Of a DNA stretch of 39,990 nt, positions 25,416 to 34,307 are shown in pieces. Numbering within the stretch: the stretch's first letter is position 1; the number at the start of each line of letters is the position of its first letter. Under the pieces are notes generated by a model, which saw only the letters and a list, made by a program, of their open reading frames with translations, made no database searches and had not been told where the DNA came from. The stretch is from assembly GCA_030601755.1 (NCBI GenBank), contig JAUWBF010000027.1, positions 1 through 39,990 on the forward strand, read 5' to 3'. Made by a program: the position numbers and the translations under genes. Origin of the DNA: Verrucomicrobiota bacterium (GTDB lineage: Bacteria > Verrucomicrobiota > Verrucomicrobiia > Opitutales > Opitutaceae).

Positions 25416-25566
25416 TTTTAACGCAGAGGCGCAAAGGCGCAGAGTTCGCAAAGATTATCAAACCAACCCCCTGTGGCTCTTCGTTCCCTTCGTTATCTTT
25501 TGTAGAAAAACTCCGCTCTCTCCAAACTCTGCGTCCTCTCCGCGACTTCGCGCCTCTGCGTTAAAA
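25416..25566. repeat. TTTTAACGCA-type repeat element with both arms
   Basis: The left arm (25416-25453) starts TTTTAACGCAGAGGCGCAAA; the right arm (25527-25566) ends CGCGCCTCTGCGTTAAAA, its imperfect inverse. The 73-bp centre contains TTCGTTCCCTTCGTTATCTT. The ends, length (~150 bp) and lack of coding capacity fit a non-autonomous mobile repeat. Other copies are at 20079 and 39222. Confidence 0.88.
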
Positions 25567-25581
25567 TCTCTCCACCAGCCC

Positions 25582-26613
<1,032 letters not shown>

Positions 26614-26683
26614 GCGCGTCACACGACTCTACTCCGGGCAAAAAGAAGTGGCTCACCACCACGAGGCCCCTATCGTAAATTCC

Positions 26684-27103
26684 ATGTCCCAAACACCCGA
26701 CATCCGCTGGCGCCAGCGCGCTCAAAGCTTCCGGCTGGCCTTCGCTCGTTTGTCGGATGCCGCCAATCTGGCGGCCACCCGCCCGCTTTCAGATCTCGAA
26801 CAACAAGGACTCATTCAAGCATTCGAGTTCACCCATGAACTGGCTTGGAACGTCCTTAAGGACTATCTCGAAGCCCAAGGTTTCGTTAACATCATCGGAT
26901 CGAAAAACGCCTGTCGCGAAGCCTTCAAAAACGGTCTGATCACCGAGGGGCAAACCTGGATGGACATGATCGCCGCTCGCAACCGCAGCAGCCACACTTA
27001 CAACGAAAAAACCGCACGCGAGATCACCCATGCCATCCTCGCCGATTTCGTTCCGCGGTTTCGCGGCTTGCTGACAAAACTCGCCGAACTGGAGTCTCAC
27101 TGA
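26684..27103 (+). CDS. HEPN-domain toxin of a HepT/MntA-type module
   Basis: A 139-aa all-helical protein of the HI0074/HEPN type. The motif R99-N-R-S-S-H104-T-Y106 is the RX4HXY signature of HepT toxins: R and H form the RNase site, and Tyr is the residue AMPylated by MntA in characterised pairs. 'AFEFTHELAWNVLKDYLEAQ' and 'REITHAILADFVPRFRGLL' are the family helices. The partner nucleotidyltransferase gene starts 2 bp after its stop. The ATG at 26684 is chosen because upstream residues are not conserved. The gene and the next two have a lower GC content than neighbouring ruvB, which suggests recent acquisition. HI0074 proteins have also been called substrate-binding subunits of the nucleotidyltransferase. 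Confidence 0.85.
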   Translation: MSQTPDIRWRQRAQSFRLAFARLSDAANLAATRPLSDLEQQGLIQAFEFTHELAWNVLKDYLEAQGFVNIIGSKNACREAFKNGLITEGQTWMDMIAARNRSSHTYNEKTAREITHAILADFVPRFRGLLTKLAELESH

Positions 27104-27105
27104 TC

Positions 27106-27447
27106 ATGAAGACACAAGCACACGGCTTGTCCGATCAAACGCTGGACAAAATCCGCGACGCGCTAATCCGATTCCCCGCTATTGAGCGTGCGGTATTGTT
27201 CGGCTCACGCGCCAAAGGCACGCACAAGCCCGGTTCCGACATCGATCTCGCGCTCACCGGAGATTCTCTCGACTGGCGGACAGTGGGACAGGTTTACGAT
27301 GCTCTGGACGACCTGCTTTTGCCGTATGAATTCAGCCTGATCCACCGCAACGACGACACCGACCCAGAGGTTACCGCGCATATCGACCGGGTTGGGATAG
27401 CCATCTTTGACCGCAAGACGACCAAGCGCACGATCTCCCGCCCATGA
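27106..27447 (+). CDS. MNT-domain nucleotidyltransferase (MntA-type antitoxin)
   Basis: A 113-aa protein with 'VLFGSRAKGTHKPGSDIDLA': G33-S34, ten residues, D45-x-D47, the GSX10DXD motif of minimal nucleotidyltransferases. 'YEFSLIHRNDDTD' follows, where the third carboxylate is expected. In HepT-MntA systems this enzyme transfers AMP to the toxin's tyrosine to neutralise it. It is 2 bp downstream of the HEPN gene and its stop overlaps the start of the next gene (ATGA), so the three are one transcriptional unit. Confidence 0.88.
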   Translation: MKTQAHGLSDQTLDKIRDALIRFPAIERAVLFGSRAKGTHKPGSDIDLALTGDSLDWRTVGQVYDALDDLLLPYEFSLIHRNDDTDPEVTAHIDRVGIAIFDRKTTKRTISRP

Positions 27448-28031
27448 AGTGTCCCAAGCCGGTTGGCCTATCTGGCGAGGACGCATTGGCACTGGCAAAA
27501 TTGTTCGCGGCACACTGTTACTTGCCCAATCCCGATACGGCCAAGGCTCTGCCAACAGCCATTTTCCCGACTCTGCGAGATCCCCGGAGACGGCTGCAGA
27601 CCGTAACCGAGGATAATCGCATCATCGGTATGTATGATGACAATACGACACCGCGATGGGCTCTGTTATGGTCGCATGGCATCGCCTCGGTGGCACATCA
27701 ACGCAGCTGGCAATTCGCCCACGTATGGCCGTCAAGCAACGACCTTCGCCATTATACACGCGTGGCCAATCTCGCCATGGTTCCGGAATCCTTTGGCGGC
27801 TTGACCGACAAAGTCGGTCCCTTGGTCGCCTACCTGCGTTGGCATGCCTGGCAGGAATACCGATGGAGCCCCGAGGAGCGGTCTCCCGGCTACAAGCCTC
27901 ATGGTTACGACGAAATTTCGTGGCGCTACTTGCCCCGGCATGAAGACCCTCGGGCTTTTATTAAAAACCAGCTCGAACGGCTTAACAACCAAACCGTAAA
28001 CATGCTTCGAACCATCATCAACCAAGCATGA
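27444..28031 (+). CDS. Unknown protein coupled to the HEPN/MNT pair, possible HNH-like fold
   Basis: A 195-aa protein, MKCPKPVGLSGEDALALAKL onward, overlapping the antitoxin stop by ATGA. The first ~60 residues are helical. Residues ~85-145 read 'WQFAHVWPSSNDLRHYTRVA', 'NLAMVPESFGGLTDKVGPLV' and 'AYLRWHAWQEYRW'. The spacing of H-x-x-P, N-L and a late His recalls degenerate HNH/DUF1524-type nuclease cores ('EHI.P...GNL.L'), but no zinc or full motif set is evident, so this is only a suggestion. It has no signal peptide. Its tight coupling to a toxin-antitoxin pair, and codon use like theirs, suggest it belongs to the same acquired unit. Its own stop overlaps the next gene's start. Confidence 0.6.
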   Translation: MKCPKPVGLSGEDALALAKLFAAHCYLPNPDTAKALPTAIFPTLRDPRRRLQTVTEDNRIIGMYDDNTTPRWALLWSHGIASVAHQRSWQFAHVWPSSNDLRHYTRVANLAMVPESFGGLTDKVGPLVAYLRWHAWQEYRWSPEERSPGYKPHGYDEISWRYLPRHEDPRAFIKNQLERLNNQTVNMLRTIINQA

Positions 28032-28444
28032 AGGACCAACCCCAGCCCGACGCCTACCCCCTCCCCGCCATGGGCGAGGAGGTGCCGCTGCCGCGCATCA
28101 AAGCGATCTGCGGGCACTACAGACTGCTCGCGCTCTGGGCCAAGATCGAGGCCGACCCGCCGCCGCGTCCCTTCAAGAGCGACGGCTGCACCGGCTGGGT
28201 CGACCAGTGGAAGGGCGTCAGCATCTACTCCGCCGGTTTCAAGCACGACCTCAAGTATTGGGCCGGCTACCCCGGCGAGGACGTCGAGCGCCTCGTCGCC
28301 GACGCCGAACTCATGATCGATGTCGCCCGCCTGCTCGGCGGCACCGCCATGGCCGAGACCATGTTTCACGGCGTGCGCGTCGGCGGCGTCGAACACCTCA
28401 AGACCGCCTTCTCGTGGGGCTTCGGTCGCCAACCTCTTCCCTGA
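28028..28444 (+). CDS. Small protein with phospholipase A2-like HD motif
   Basis: A 138-aa protein. 'RPFKSDGCTGWVDQWKGVSI' and 'YSAGFKHDLKYWAGYPGEDV' recall bacterial proteins with the PLA2-type His-Asp pair (H-D-x-x-Y-W) and a preceding 'DGC' loop. The C-terminal 'VRVGGVEHLKTAFSWGFGR' is glycine-rich and ends in a basic tail. There is no signal peptide. GC content returns to host level here, so it is probably a host gene even though its start overlaps (ATGA) the stop of the island's last gene. Catalytic activity cannot be confirmed; it may be a PLA2-fold protein without lipase function. Confidence 0.6.
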   Translation: MKDQPQPDAYPLPAMGEEVPLPRIKAICGHYRLLALWAKIEADPPPRPFKSDGCTGWVDQWKGVSIYSAGFKHDLKYWAGYPGEDVERLVADAELMIDVARLLGGTAMAETMFHGVRVGGVEHLKTAFSWGFGRQPLP

Positions 28445-28460
28445 CAAACCCCACACCGCC

Positions 28461-29783
28461 ATGACCCGACACCCGACTCTCACCGCCGCCATCGTCTCCC
28501 TTTTCGCCCTCGCCGCGCACGCCTCGCCCGTCGGCTGGGCCTGGAGCGGCGGAGTCACCGCCGACTCCGCCGTCATCACCGCGCGTATCGCCGGCGACGA
28601 CGCCGCGACCGCGGCCGTTCGTATCAAAAAAACCGATACACAGGCAACGTCCACGCTCGCCGAGCCGATGCTCAACGGCGCGCTCCTCCGTTTCCCTCTC
28701 GCCGGCCTCGAACCCGACACCGAATACCGCTACACCTTTGTCGGCCCCGACGGCGCGCCCCTCGACGATGAAGCGCGCTCCTTCCGAACATTCCCCCGAC
28801 CCGGCGAGCCCGCCTCATTTCGTTTCGCCGTCGCCTCCTGCGCCAAGGGCACGAATTCGGCCGTGTTCGCCGCCGCCGCGCACCAAGGCGCCCGCTTCTT
28901 TCTGCACACGGGTGATTTTCACTACTTCGACATCACCGAAAACCGCGTCGAGACCTTCCGCGCCGCCTTCGACACTCACCTCTCCCAGCCCCGCCTCCGC
29001 GCCATGCTCGCGGGCATGCCGCTCATCTACCAGTGGGACGACCACGATTTCGGTCCCAACGACAGCAATCGCCACAGCCCCAGCCGCGAGGCCTCGTTGC
29101 TCAACTACCGCCAACTCGTCCCCCACTACCCGCTCACCGCCGCGGGTGAAGACCCGCTCGGCCCGGTTGACCAAGCATTCACCGTCGGTCGCGTGCGCTT
29201 CATCCTCTCCGACCTGCGCAGCCAGCGCGACCCCGACGCCCGCCGCATAATGAGCGCCGCGCAGGACGCGTGGCTCCGCCAGGAACTACTCGCCGCCCGC
29301 GACGCCGGCTGCCCGCTGATTTTCTGGATGTCCTCCGTGCCCTGGAACGGCGCGCCCAACACCTACAACGACCGCTGGCAGGGCTACGCCGACCACCGCC
29401 GCGAAATCGCCGACTTCATCAAGGCCAACGGACTCGCCGGCCACGTCGTCATCCTCTCCGGCGACGCCCACCTGACCGCCATCGACGACGGCGCCAACAG
29501 CGACTTCGCCACCGACGGCGGCGCGCCCGTGCCCGTCTTTCAAGCCGGCCCGATCTTCAACAAAGGCAGCTACAAGGGCGGCCCCTACAACCACGGCGCC
29601 AACTACGAAACCCCGGAGGGCAAGATACTCACCCACTTCGGCCTCGTCACCATCGAGGACGACGGCACCGAGATCCGCGCCACCTTCAGCGGACGCGACG
29701 GCACCGACGGCCTCGGCGACAACGTGCTCGCATCCCAACGCGACACCACCGGTCCCATCGAGTGGACCCTGACGGTCCGCTGA
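28461..29783 (+). CDS. Exported PhoD-like metallophosphoesterase
   Basis: A 440-aa protein with a signal peptide (TLTAAIVSLFALAAHASPVG). A fibronectin-like N-terminal domain (about 25-110) ends in 'LAGLEPDTEYRYTFVGPDGA'. The PhoD-type phosphoesterase domain then has 'RFAVASCAKGTNSAVF', 'GARFFLHTGDFHYFDITENR', 'LIYQWDDHDFGPNDSNRHS' and 'VVILSGDAHLTAIDDG'. These Asp, His and Asn residues form the metal site (Fe/Ca) of PhoD alkaline phosphatases/phosphodiesterases. It would release phosphate from organic esters outside the cytoplasm. The start at 28461 gives a clean signal peptide. An ECF sigma factor gene follows 33 bp later on the same strand. Confidence 0.9.
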   Translation: MTRHPTLTAAIVSLFALAAHASPVGWAWSGGVTADSAVITARIAGDDAATAAVRIKKTDTQATSTLAEPMLNGALLRFPLAGLEPDTEYRYTFVGPDGAPLDDEARSFRTFPRPGEPASFRFAVASCAKGTNSAVFAAAAHQGARFFLHTGDFHYFDITENRVETFRAAFDTHLSQPRLRAMLAGMPLIYQWDDHDFGPNDSNRHSPSREASLLNYRQLVPHYPLTAAGEDPLGPVDQAFTVGRVRFILSDLRSQRDPDARRIMSAAQDAWLRQELLAARDAGCPLIFWMSSVPWNGAPNTYNDRWQGYADHRREIADFIKANGLAGHVVILSGDAHLTAIDDGANSDFATDGGAPVPVFQAGPIFNKGSYKGGPYNHGANYETPEGKILTHFGLVTIEDDGTEIRATFSGRDGTDGLGDNVLASQRDTTGPIEWTLTVR

Positions 29784-29816
29784 AACAAAACCACCCGTTC
29801 GGGCGTCACACCTCCC

Positions 29817-30401
29817 ATGTCCGACGCCGAACTGATCGCCCGCGCCCGGGACGGCGACCGCGACGCCTTCGGCGAACTCATGCAGCTCCACTACGAGCTG
29901 ACCTTTCGCACCGTGCTGGCCATCGTTCGCCACGAGCACGACGCCCGTGACCTCTGCCAGGACGTCTGGTTAAAAATCTGGCAAGACCTGCCCGCCTACC
30001 GCGGCGACGCCAAGTTCACCACCTGGCTCCACCCCATCGCCACCCGCCGCGCCATCGACCACCTCCGCAAACGCCGCCGCTGGTTCGACCGCTTTTTGCC
30101 CTTCCTCCGCAACGACGCCCCCGACTCTCCGCGCGAACGCTCCGCCCCCGCGGCCCCCGAGCCCGCCGCGCCCGACGACACCCGCGACCACCTCCAGCAA
30201 ACCGAGGCCGCCGACCGCTACGAACGCGCCCTCGCCGCCCTGCCCCCGCGCCATCGCGCCGTGCTCGCCATGCGCGAGATCCAAGGCCTATCCTACGAGG
30301 ACATCGCCCGCGCGCTCCGCTGTCCCGTCGGCACCGTCATGTCCCGCCTGCACACCGCCCGCCGCCTCCTCGCGCAAAAACTCAAATCCGACCCGCAATG
30401 A
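29817..30401 (+). CDS. ECF-type RNA polymerase sigma factor
   Basis: A 194-aa protein. Region 2 is 'DLCQDVWLKIWQDLPAYRGD' followed by AKFTTWLHPIATRRAIDHLRK; region 4 is 'ALPPRHRAVLAMREIQGLSY' with EDIARALRCPVGTVMSRLHTAR. A Pro/Ala-rich linker of about 50 residues joins them. This is the standard layout of ECF sigma factors of the RpoE type. Its stop overlaps the ATG of the next gene (ATGA). A zinc-finger anti-sigma gene lies two genes downstream, so it is probably held inactive by that membrane protein until an envelope signal arrives. Confidence 0.95.
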   Translation: MSDAELIARARDGDRDAFGELMQLHYELTFRTVLAIVRHEHDARDLCQDVWLKIWQDLPAYRGDAKFTTWLHPIATRRAIDHLRKRRRWFDRFLPFLRNDAPDSPRERSAPAAPEPAAPDDTRDHLQQTEAADRYERALAALPPRHRAVLAMREIQGLSYEDIARALRCPVGTVMSRLHTARRLLAQKLKSDPQ

Positions 30402-30829
30402 CGATCCCCCGCCTCCTCCTCTTCCTCGCGCTCGCCTGCCTCGTCCCCGCATCCGGCCTCGCCGCCACCTTCGAGGTCATCCTCGTCGTCGCCTCCAAGG
30501 AGCCGGGCAAGACCGACCAACGCCTCGCGCCCTATGCCGCCAATCTCAAGCGCCTGCTCCGTTTCGAAAGCTTCCAACAAGCCGGCAAGGGCAGCGCCAA
30601 GATCGACATCCCCGGCAGCGGCGCCATCAACCTCGGCGCCGGCCAGTCGCTCGACCTCGCCACCAACGGCGATCCCCAGTCCGGCATTCGCGCCCAGATC
30701 AAGTGGAAGCAAGGCGACCGCCTCCTCATGAACACCGCCCTCGTCCTCCGCCCCGGCGTGCCCGCCGTCCTCGGCGGCCCCGCCAAGGGCGAAGGCCAAG
30801 TTTACGCCGTCATCCTGACCGCCGAATAA
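30398..30829 (+). CDS. Exported small protein of unknown function
   Basis: A 143-aa protein with a signal peptide (MTIPRLLLFLALACLVPASG LAAT, cleavage near ATF). The mature part, 'FEVILVVASKEPGKTDQRLA' onward, is beta-rich, and its central repeat-like stretch ends 'AQIKWKQGDRLLMNTALVLR'. No family is recognised. It is translationally coupled to the sigma factor gene by ATGA and so is likely produced with it. Its end 'AVILTAE' fits a small beta-sandwich in the periplasm. It may be part of the signal-sensing side of the sigma system, but there is no sequence proof. Confidence 0.7.
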   Translation: MTIPRLLLFLALACLVPASGLAATFEVILVVASKEPGKTDQRLAPYAANLKRLLRFESFQQAGKGSAKIDIPGSGAINLGAGQSLDLATNGDPQSGIRAQIKWKQGDRLLMNTALVLRPGVPAVLGGPAKGEGQVYAVILTAE

Positions 30830-30896
30830 TTTTTTCAAAAAAAATCGAATAACCGTTCTCCGGGCTTCGTCCCAATCCGCGAACCCAAGAGAACAC

Positions 30897-31313
30897 ATGA
30901 AAACCAAATCCACCCTCCTGCTCGCCTTGACCGCCGTCACCGCCATGACCTTCGCCCCGCAGACCGCCCTCGCCGGCCACCGCGAGGACAAGGTCGCCAT
31001 CGCCATCGGCGGGATCATCGGCGGCGTGCTCATCGGCAAACACCTCGAACGCAACCGCGAGCCCCGCGTCGTCCAGCATTGCGAACCCGCCCCGCGTGTG
31101 GTCGTCGTCCAGCGCGCCCCCGCCTGCCCCCCTCCGCCCCCCAGCGGCTACTGGCAGGAAACCCGCACCCAGGTCTGGGTCCCCTCGCAGTGGATCGAGA
31201 GCTGCGACAACTACGGCCGCCGCACTCGGACCTGGCAGCAGGGCCACTATGAGTGGCAGACGACCCGCGTCTGGGTTGATACCTCTTCCACCGTCAGCTA
31301 CACCTATCGTTAA
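30897..31313 (+). CDS. Exported protein with aromatic repeat tail
   Basis: A 138-aa protein with a signal peptide (KSTLLLALTAVTAMTFAPQT ALA). A glycine-zipper segment (AIAIGGIIGGVLIGKHLE) is followed by a Pro/Val-rich linker and a C-terminal aromatic block 'GYWQETRTQVWVPSQWIESC' followed by 'RTWQQGHYEWQTTRVWV'. The W/Y/Q pattern with two Cys resembles YXWGXW-type and other small surface proteins. No enzyme motif is seen. It stands between the sigma factor and its anti-sigma gene. The 67 bp upstream have T- and A-runs (TTTTTTCAAAAAAAA) that could carry a promoter or a weak terminator. Confidence 0.72.
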   Translation: MKTKSTLLLALTAVTAMTFAPQTALAGHREDKVAIAIGGIIGGVLIGKHLERNREPRVVQHCEPAPRVVVVQRAPACPPPPPSGYWQETRTQVWVPSQWIESCDNYGRRTRTWQQGHYEWQTTRVWVDTSSTVSYTYR

Positions 31314-31354
31314 ACCGCCTCCGGCACGCCCTCCCCGCCCTCCGGACCACCGCC

Positions 31355-31822
31355 ATGAACTGCCGTCGATCCCAGCGCCTCCTGTCCCTCGACCGGGACG
31401 AGCCGATGCGCGCCGAGCATGCCGCCACGCTCGACGCGCATCTGACGGCGTGCGCGGACTGCCGGCGTCATCGTGACCTGCTCGCCGACGCCATCACCGG
31501 ACTGCGGGCCAATCAAGAAAGTATTCAAACTCCGGATGCGCAGGCCGAGTGGCGGTTGCTCTCCGCGACGCTCGACCGACCCGCCAACCCGCAACGTCCC
31601 CGCGCCTCACGTCGCGCCTGGATCGCCGTCTGGTCCACCGGCGCGGCCCTCGCCGCGCTGGCCGTTGCCTTCGTGTCCGGCCCCTTTGACTCCGCGCCGC
31701 CGGTCGCGGCGACCACCCTCGCCCGGGCCGAGTTCGTCGAGCTCGGCGACGCCACGGCCACTCCGGTTGTCTTCGTCGACCACGACAGCGGCTGGCTGAT
31801 CGTCTGGGCTGAGGGCGCCTGA
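31355..31822 (+). CDS. Zinc-finger (ZAS/zf-HC2) anti-sigma factor
   Basis: A 155-aa protein starting MNCRRSQRLLSLDRDEPMRA. 'AHLTACADCRRH' provides the H-x3-C-x2-C zinc motif of anti-sigma domains. One transmembrane helix (AWIAVWSTGAALAALAVAFV, about residues 85-105) separates a cytoplasmic N-terminus from a ~50-aa periplasmic tail (EFVELGDATATPVVFVDHDS). It would bind the ECF sigma factor encoded upstream and release it on an envelope signal. It is followed by an AT-rich hairpin. Confidence 0.85.
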   Translation: MNCRRSQRLLSLDRDEPMRAEHAATLDAHLTACADCRRHRDLLADAITGLRANQESIQTPDAQAEWRLLSATLDRPANPQRPRASRRAWIAVWSTGAALAALAVAFVSGPFDSAPPVAATTLARAEFVELGDATATPVVFVDHDSGWLIVWAEGA

Positions 31823-31823
31823 T

Positions 31824-31855
31824 AAAAACTAACCAGATAAGTTAGTTTTTATTTT
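31824..31855 (+). terminator. AT-rich hairpin terminator of the sigma/anti-sigma operon
   Basis: AAAAACTAAC (31824-31833), loop CAGATAA, GTTAGTTTTT (31841-31850), then ATTTT. The stem is AT-rich but perfect and followed by T-rich sequence. Confidence 0.75.
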
Positions 31856-31954
31856 CCGAGCGTGTGCGCCGCGGGGACCGGCGACCGCCGGCATAAAGCG
31901 CGTCATCCGGGCTCGCCCCCGGGCCGGCACGCACGCAACGTGCACGGCTCAATC

Positions 31955-32812
31955 ATGACGCCCTTCACGACCATCCTCACGCACCCCGGCGGCGCCCACA
32001 AGGACGAGCTGCTCGCCTGCGCCGTGCTGCTTGCCGTCAGCCCCGCGCCCATCGTGCGCCGCGAGCCGACCGCCGCCGACCTCGACGATCCCGCCGTCGC
32101 CGTCATCGACGTGGGCCAGCGTCACGAGCCCGCGCTCAACAACTTCGACCACCACCAGCTCCCCGCCGACCACCCGCCCACCTGTTCGCTCACGCTCGTG
32201 TTGCAACACCTCGGACTCTACGCCGACGCCCGCGAGTTTTGCGACTGGCTCGAGCCCGCCGAGTGGTTCGACACCCGCGGCCCCACCCGCACCGCCAAGT
32301 GGCTCGGCGTCGAACGCGAGCTGCTCAACAAGGTCCACTCGCCCATCGACGGCACCCTGCTGCGGCGCTTCGCCCAGACCGCGCGCCTCGACGCCGGCGA
32401 CCCGCTCTGGGAAATCCTGCGTATGACCGGCGAAGACATTCTCGGCTACGTGCGCGGCCTGCGTGCCCGCCTCGACTTCATCGCCGCCCGCGCCGAACTC
32501 TGGACGCTCCCTTCCGGCGACAAGGTCCTCTTCATGCCCCGCACCGAGCCGCTGCCCGAGGAGCCTTCTGCCGGCCTCGACCGCCACGTCGCCTCGCTCG
32601 GACCCGACGCCGGCGTCATCGCGCTCGTCTACCCCGACCGCCGCTCGACCGGCCACGGGCTCACCCGCTACCGCGACCACCCGCGCGTCGACTTCAACCG
32701 CGTCGCCGCCGAACCCGACGTGCACTTCGCGCACGCCTCCGGCTTCGTGGCCAAGACCACCGCCACCGATCCGGCGCGCCTGCGGGAACTCGTCCGGCTC
32801 GCCGTCGCGTAA
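31955..32812 (+). CDS. MYG1/UPF0160-family protein
   Basis: A 285-aa protein. 'TILTHPGGAHKDELLACAVL', 'AVIDVGQRHEPALNNFDHHQ' and 'LVYPDRRSTGHGLTRYRDH' are the DHH-like motifs of the MYG1 family. Eukaryotic MYG1 is a 3'-5' RNA exonuclease; the bacterial role is not established. The start at 31955 (MTPFTTILTHPGGAH) puts the first motif near the N-terminus as usual. There is no signal peptide. The gene lies between the sigma operon terminator and a glycosyltransferase and has no obvious functional partner. Confidence 0.82.
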   Translation: MTPFTTILTHPGGAHKDELLACAVLLAVSPAPIVRREPTAADLDDPAVAVIDVGQRHEPALNNFDHHQLPADHPPTCSLTLVLQHLGLYADAREFCDWLEPAEWFDTRGPTRTAKWLGVERELLNKVHSPIDGTLLRRFAQTARLDAGDPLWEILRMTGEDILGYVRGLRARLDFIAARAELWTLPSGDKVLFMPRTEPLPEEPSAGLDRHVASLGPDAGVIALVYPDRRSTGHGLTRYRDHPRVDFNRVAAEPDVHFAHASGFVAKTTATDPARLRELVRLAVA

Positions 32813-32822
32813 AATCCCCGAC

Positions 32823-32861
32823 GTATTCGACAGGCGAATACATGATGCGGATTTTCGCCTG
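32823..32861 (+). promoter_or_regulatory. Two overlapping, mutually exclusive hairpins before the glycosyltransferase gene
   Basis: Hairpin 1: GTATTCG (32823-32829) with CGAATAC (32835-32841). Hairpin 2: CAGGCGAA (32831-32838) with TTCGCCTG (32854-32861). They share bases 32835-32838, so only one can form at a time. They lie 55 bp before the glycosyltransferase start and 11 bp after the MYG1 gene. No T-run follows. Confidence 0.5.
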
Positions 32862-32915
32862 AAAAAATCGCCTCGGGCCTTGTCGCCCGCGCCATCCGTC
32901 GCCAAACTGGCGCGC

Positions 32916-34253
32916 ATGGCCACGTTACACATCGAAAAGAACCGACCGCGCATCGCCATGGTCTCCACCCATGGCTACGTGGCGGCCAATCCCCCGCTCG
33001 GCGCCGCCGACACCGGGGGTCAGGTCGTCTACGTCCTCGAGTTGTCCAAGAAACTCGCGCAGCTCGGCTACGACGTCGACATCTGGACCCGCCGCTTCGA
33101 AAACCAGCCCGAGATCGACATCGTCAACTCCCGCGTGCGTGTCATCCGCGCGCGCTGCGGCGGCAAGGACTTCATCCCGAAGGAATATCTCCACAACGAT
33201 CTGATGGAGTGGAACGAGCACGCCCTGCGCTTCATCAAGAAGCACGGGCTCCACTACCAGTTCATCAACTCGCACTACTGGGACGCCGGCGTCGCCGGCC
33301 AGCGCCTCGCCGAGGCCCTCAAGGTCCCGCACGTGCACACGCCCCACTCGCTCGGCCTCTGGAAAAAGCGCCAGATGGAGACCGATTATCCGGACAAAAC
33401 GGACACCTTCGAAAAGGAGTTCAACTTCACCGAGCGCATCCACCACGAGACCATCCTCTACCGCACCTGCGACATGCTCGTGGCCACCACGCCGCCGCAG
33501 CTCGACATGATGACGACCGACTACGGCGTCGGCGCCGACCGCGTGCACATGATCCCGCCCGGCTACGACGACAACCGCTTCTTCCCCGTCAGCGAGGCCA
33601 CGCGCCAGATGATCCGCCGCCGCATCGGCTTCACCAAACCCACCGTGCTCGCGCTCGGCCGCCTCGCCACCAACAAGGGCTACGACCTGCTCGTCGACGG
33701 CTTCGCGGTGCTCGCCAAGCGCATGCCCGATGTCATCCTCCACCTCGCGGTCGGCGGCGACAAGATGGACAAGCACGAGAAGCGCATCCTCGCCGACCTA
33801 AAGGCCCGCGTGAAACACCACGGCCTCGGCAAGCGCGTGAAGTTTGCCGGCTTCATCTCCAACGAGGACCTCGCCGACTACTACCGCGCCGCCGACCAGT
33901 TCGTGCTCAGCTCGCGCTACGAGCCCTTCGGCATGACCGCCATCGAGGCCATGGCCTGCGGCACGCCCACCATCGTCACCACCCACGGCGGCCTCTACCG
34001 CGCGGTCACCTACGGACGCCACGCGCTCTTCGCGGACACCTTCGACGCGGAGGACCTCGGCATCACCATGCTCAAGCCCTTCCAGCACCCGAAGATCTCG
34101 CGCCGCCTCTCGCGCATGGGCGCGCACAAGGCCCGCAGCCTCTTCACCTGGACCGGCATCGCCCAGCAGCTCATCAGCCTCGTCGAGGGCCGCCCCTCCC
34201 AAAGCGCCCTCGTCGACACCGAGTGGGAAGAGCCCTGGAACGACGGCGACTGA
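32916..34253 (+). CDS. GT4-family glycosyltransferase (sucrose-phosphate synthase-like)
   Basis: A 445-aa cytoplasmic glycosyltransferase. 'GAADTGGQVVYVLELSKKLA' is the N-terminal GGQ loop of sucrose-phosphate and mannosylfructose-phosphate synthases. 'HVHTPHSLGLWKKRQMETDY' follows, then 'MIPPGYDDNRFFPVSEATRQ', 'LALGRLATNKGYDLLVDGFA' and the C-terminal donor motif 'SSRYEPFGMTAIEAMACGTP' (E-x7-E). It transfers a sugar from a nucleotide donor, probably to a sugar phosphate. No phosphatase domain is attached and no sucrose phosphatase gene is adjacent. The start at 32916 follows a leader with competing hairpins. Confidence 0.88.
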   Translation: MATLHIEKNRPRIAMVSTHGYVAANPPLGAADTGGQVVYVLELSKKLAQLGYDVDIWTRRFENQPEIDIVNSRVRVIRARCGGKDFIPKEYLHNDLMEWNEHALRFIKKHGLHYQFINSHYWDAGVAGQRLAEALKVPHVHTPHSLGLWKKRQMETDYPDKTDTFEKEFNFTERIHHETILYRTCDMLVATTPPQLDMMTTDYGVGADRVHMIPPGYDDNRFFPVSEATRQMIRRRIGFTKPTVLALGRLATNKGYDLLVDGFAVLAKRMPDVILHLAVGGDKMDKHEKRILADLKARVKHHGLGKRVKFAGFISNEDLADYYRAADQFVLSSRYEPFGMTAIEAMACGTPTIVTTHGGLYRAVTYGRHALFADTFDAEDLGITMLKPFQHPKISRRLSRMGAHKARSLFTWTGIAQQLISLVEGRPSQSALVDTEWEEPWNDGD

Positions 34254-34307
34254 GCCGCCACCGCATCTACTTCCAGACACGCGCTCAACGACCGCGTTTG
34301 TCCCCCC

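Noticed and set aside
31824-31850. AAAAACTAAC palindrome as a third member of the paired-palindrome family
   Set aside because: It is single, followed by a T-rich tail and placed at a gene end, so it is better explained as a terminator.
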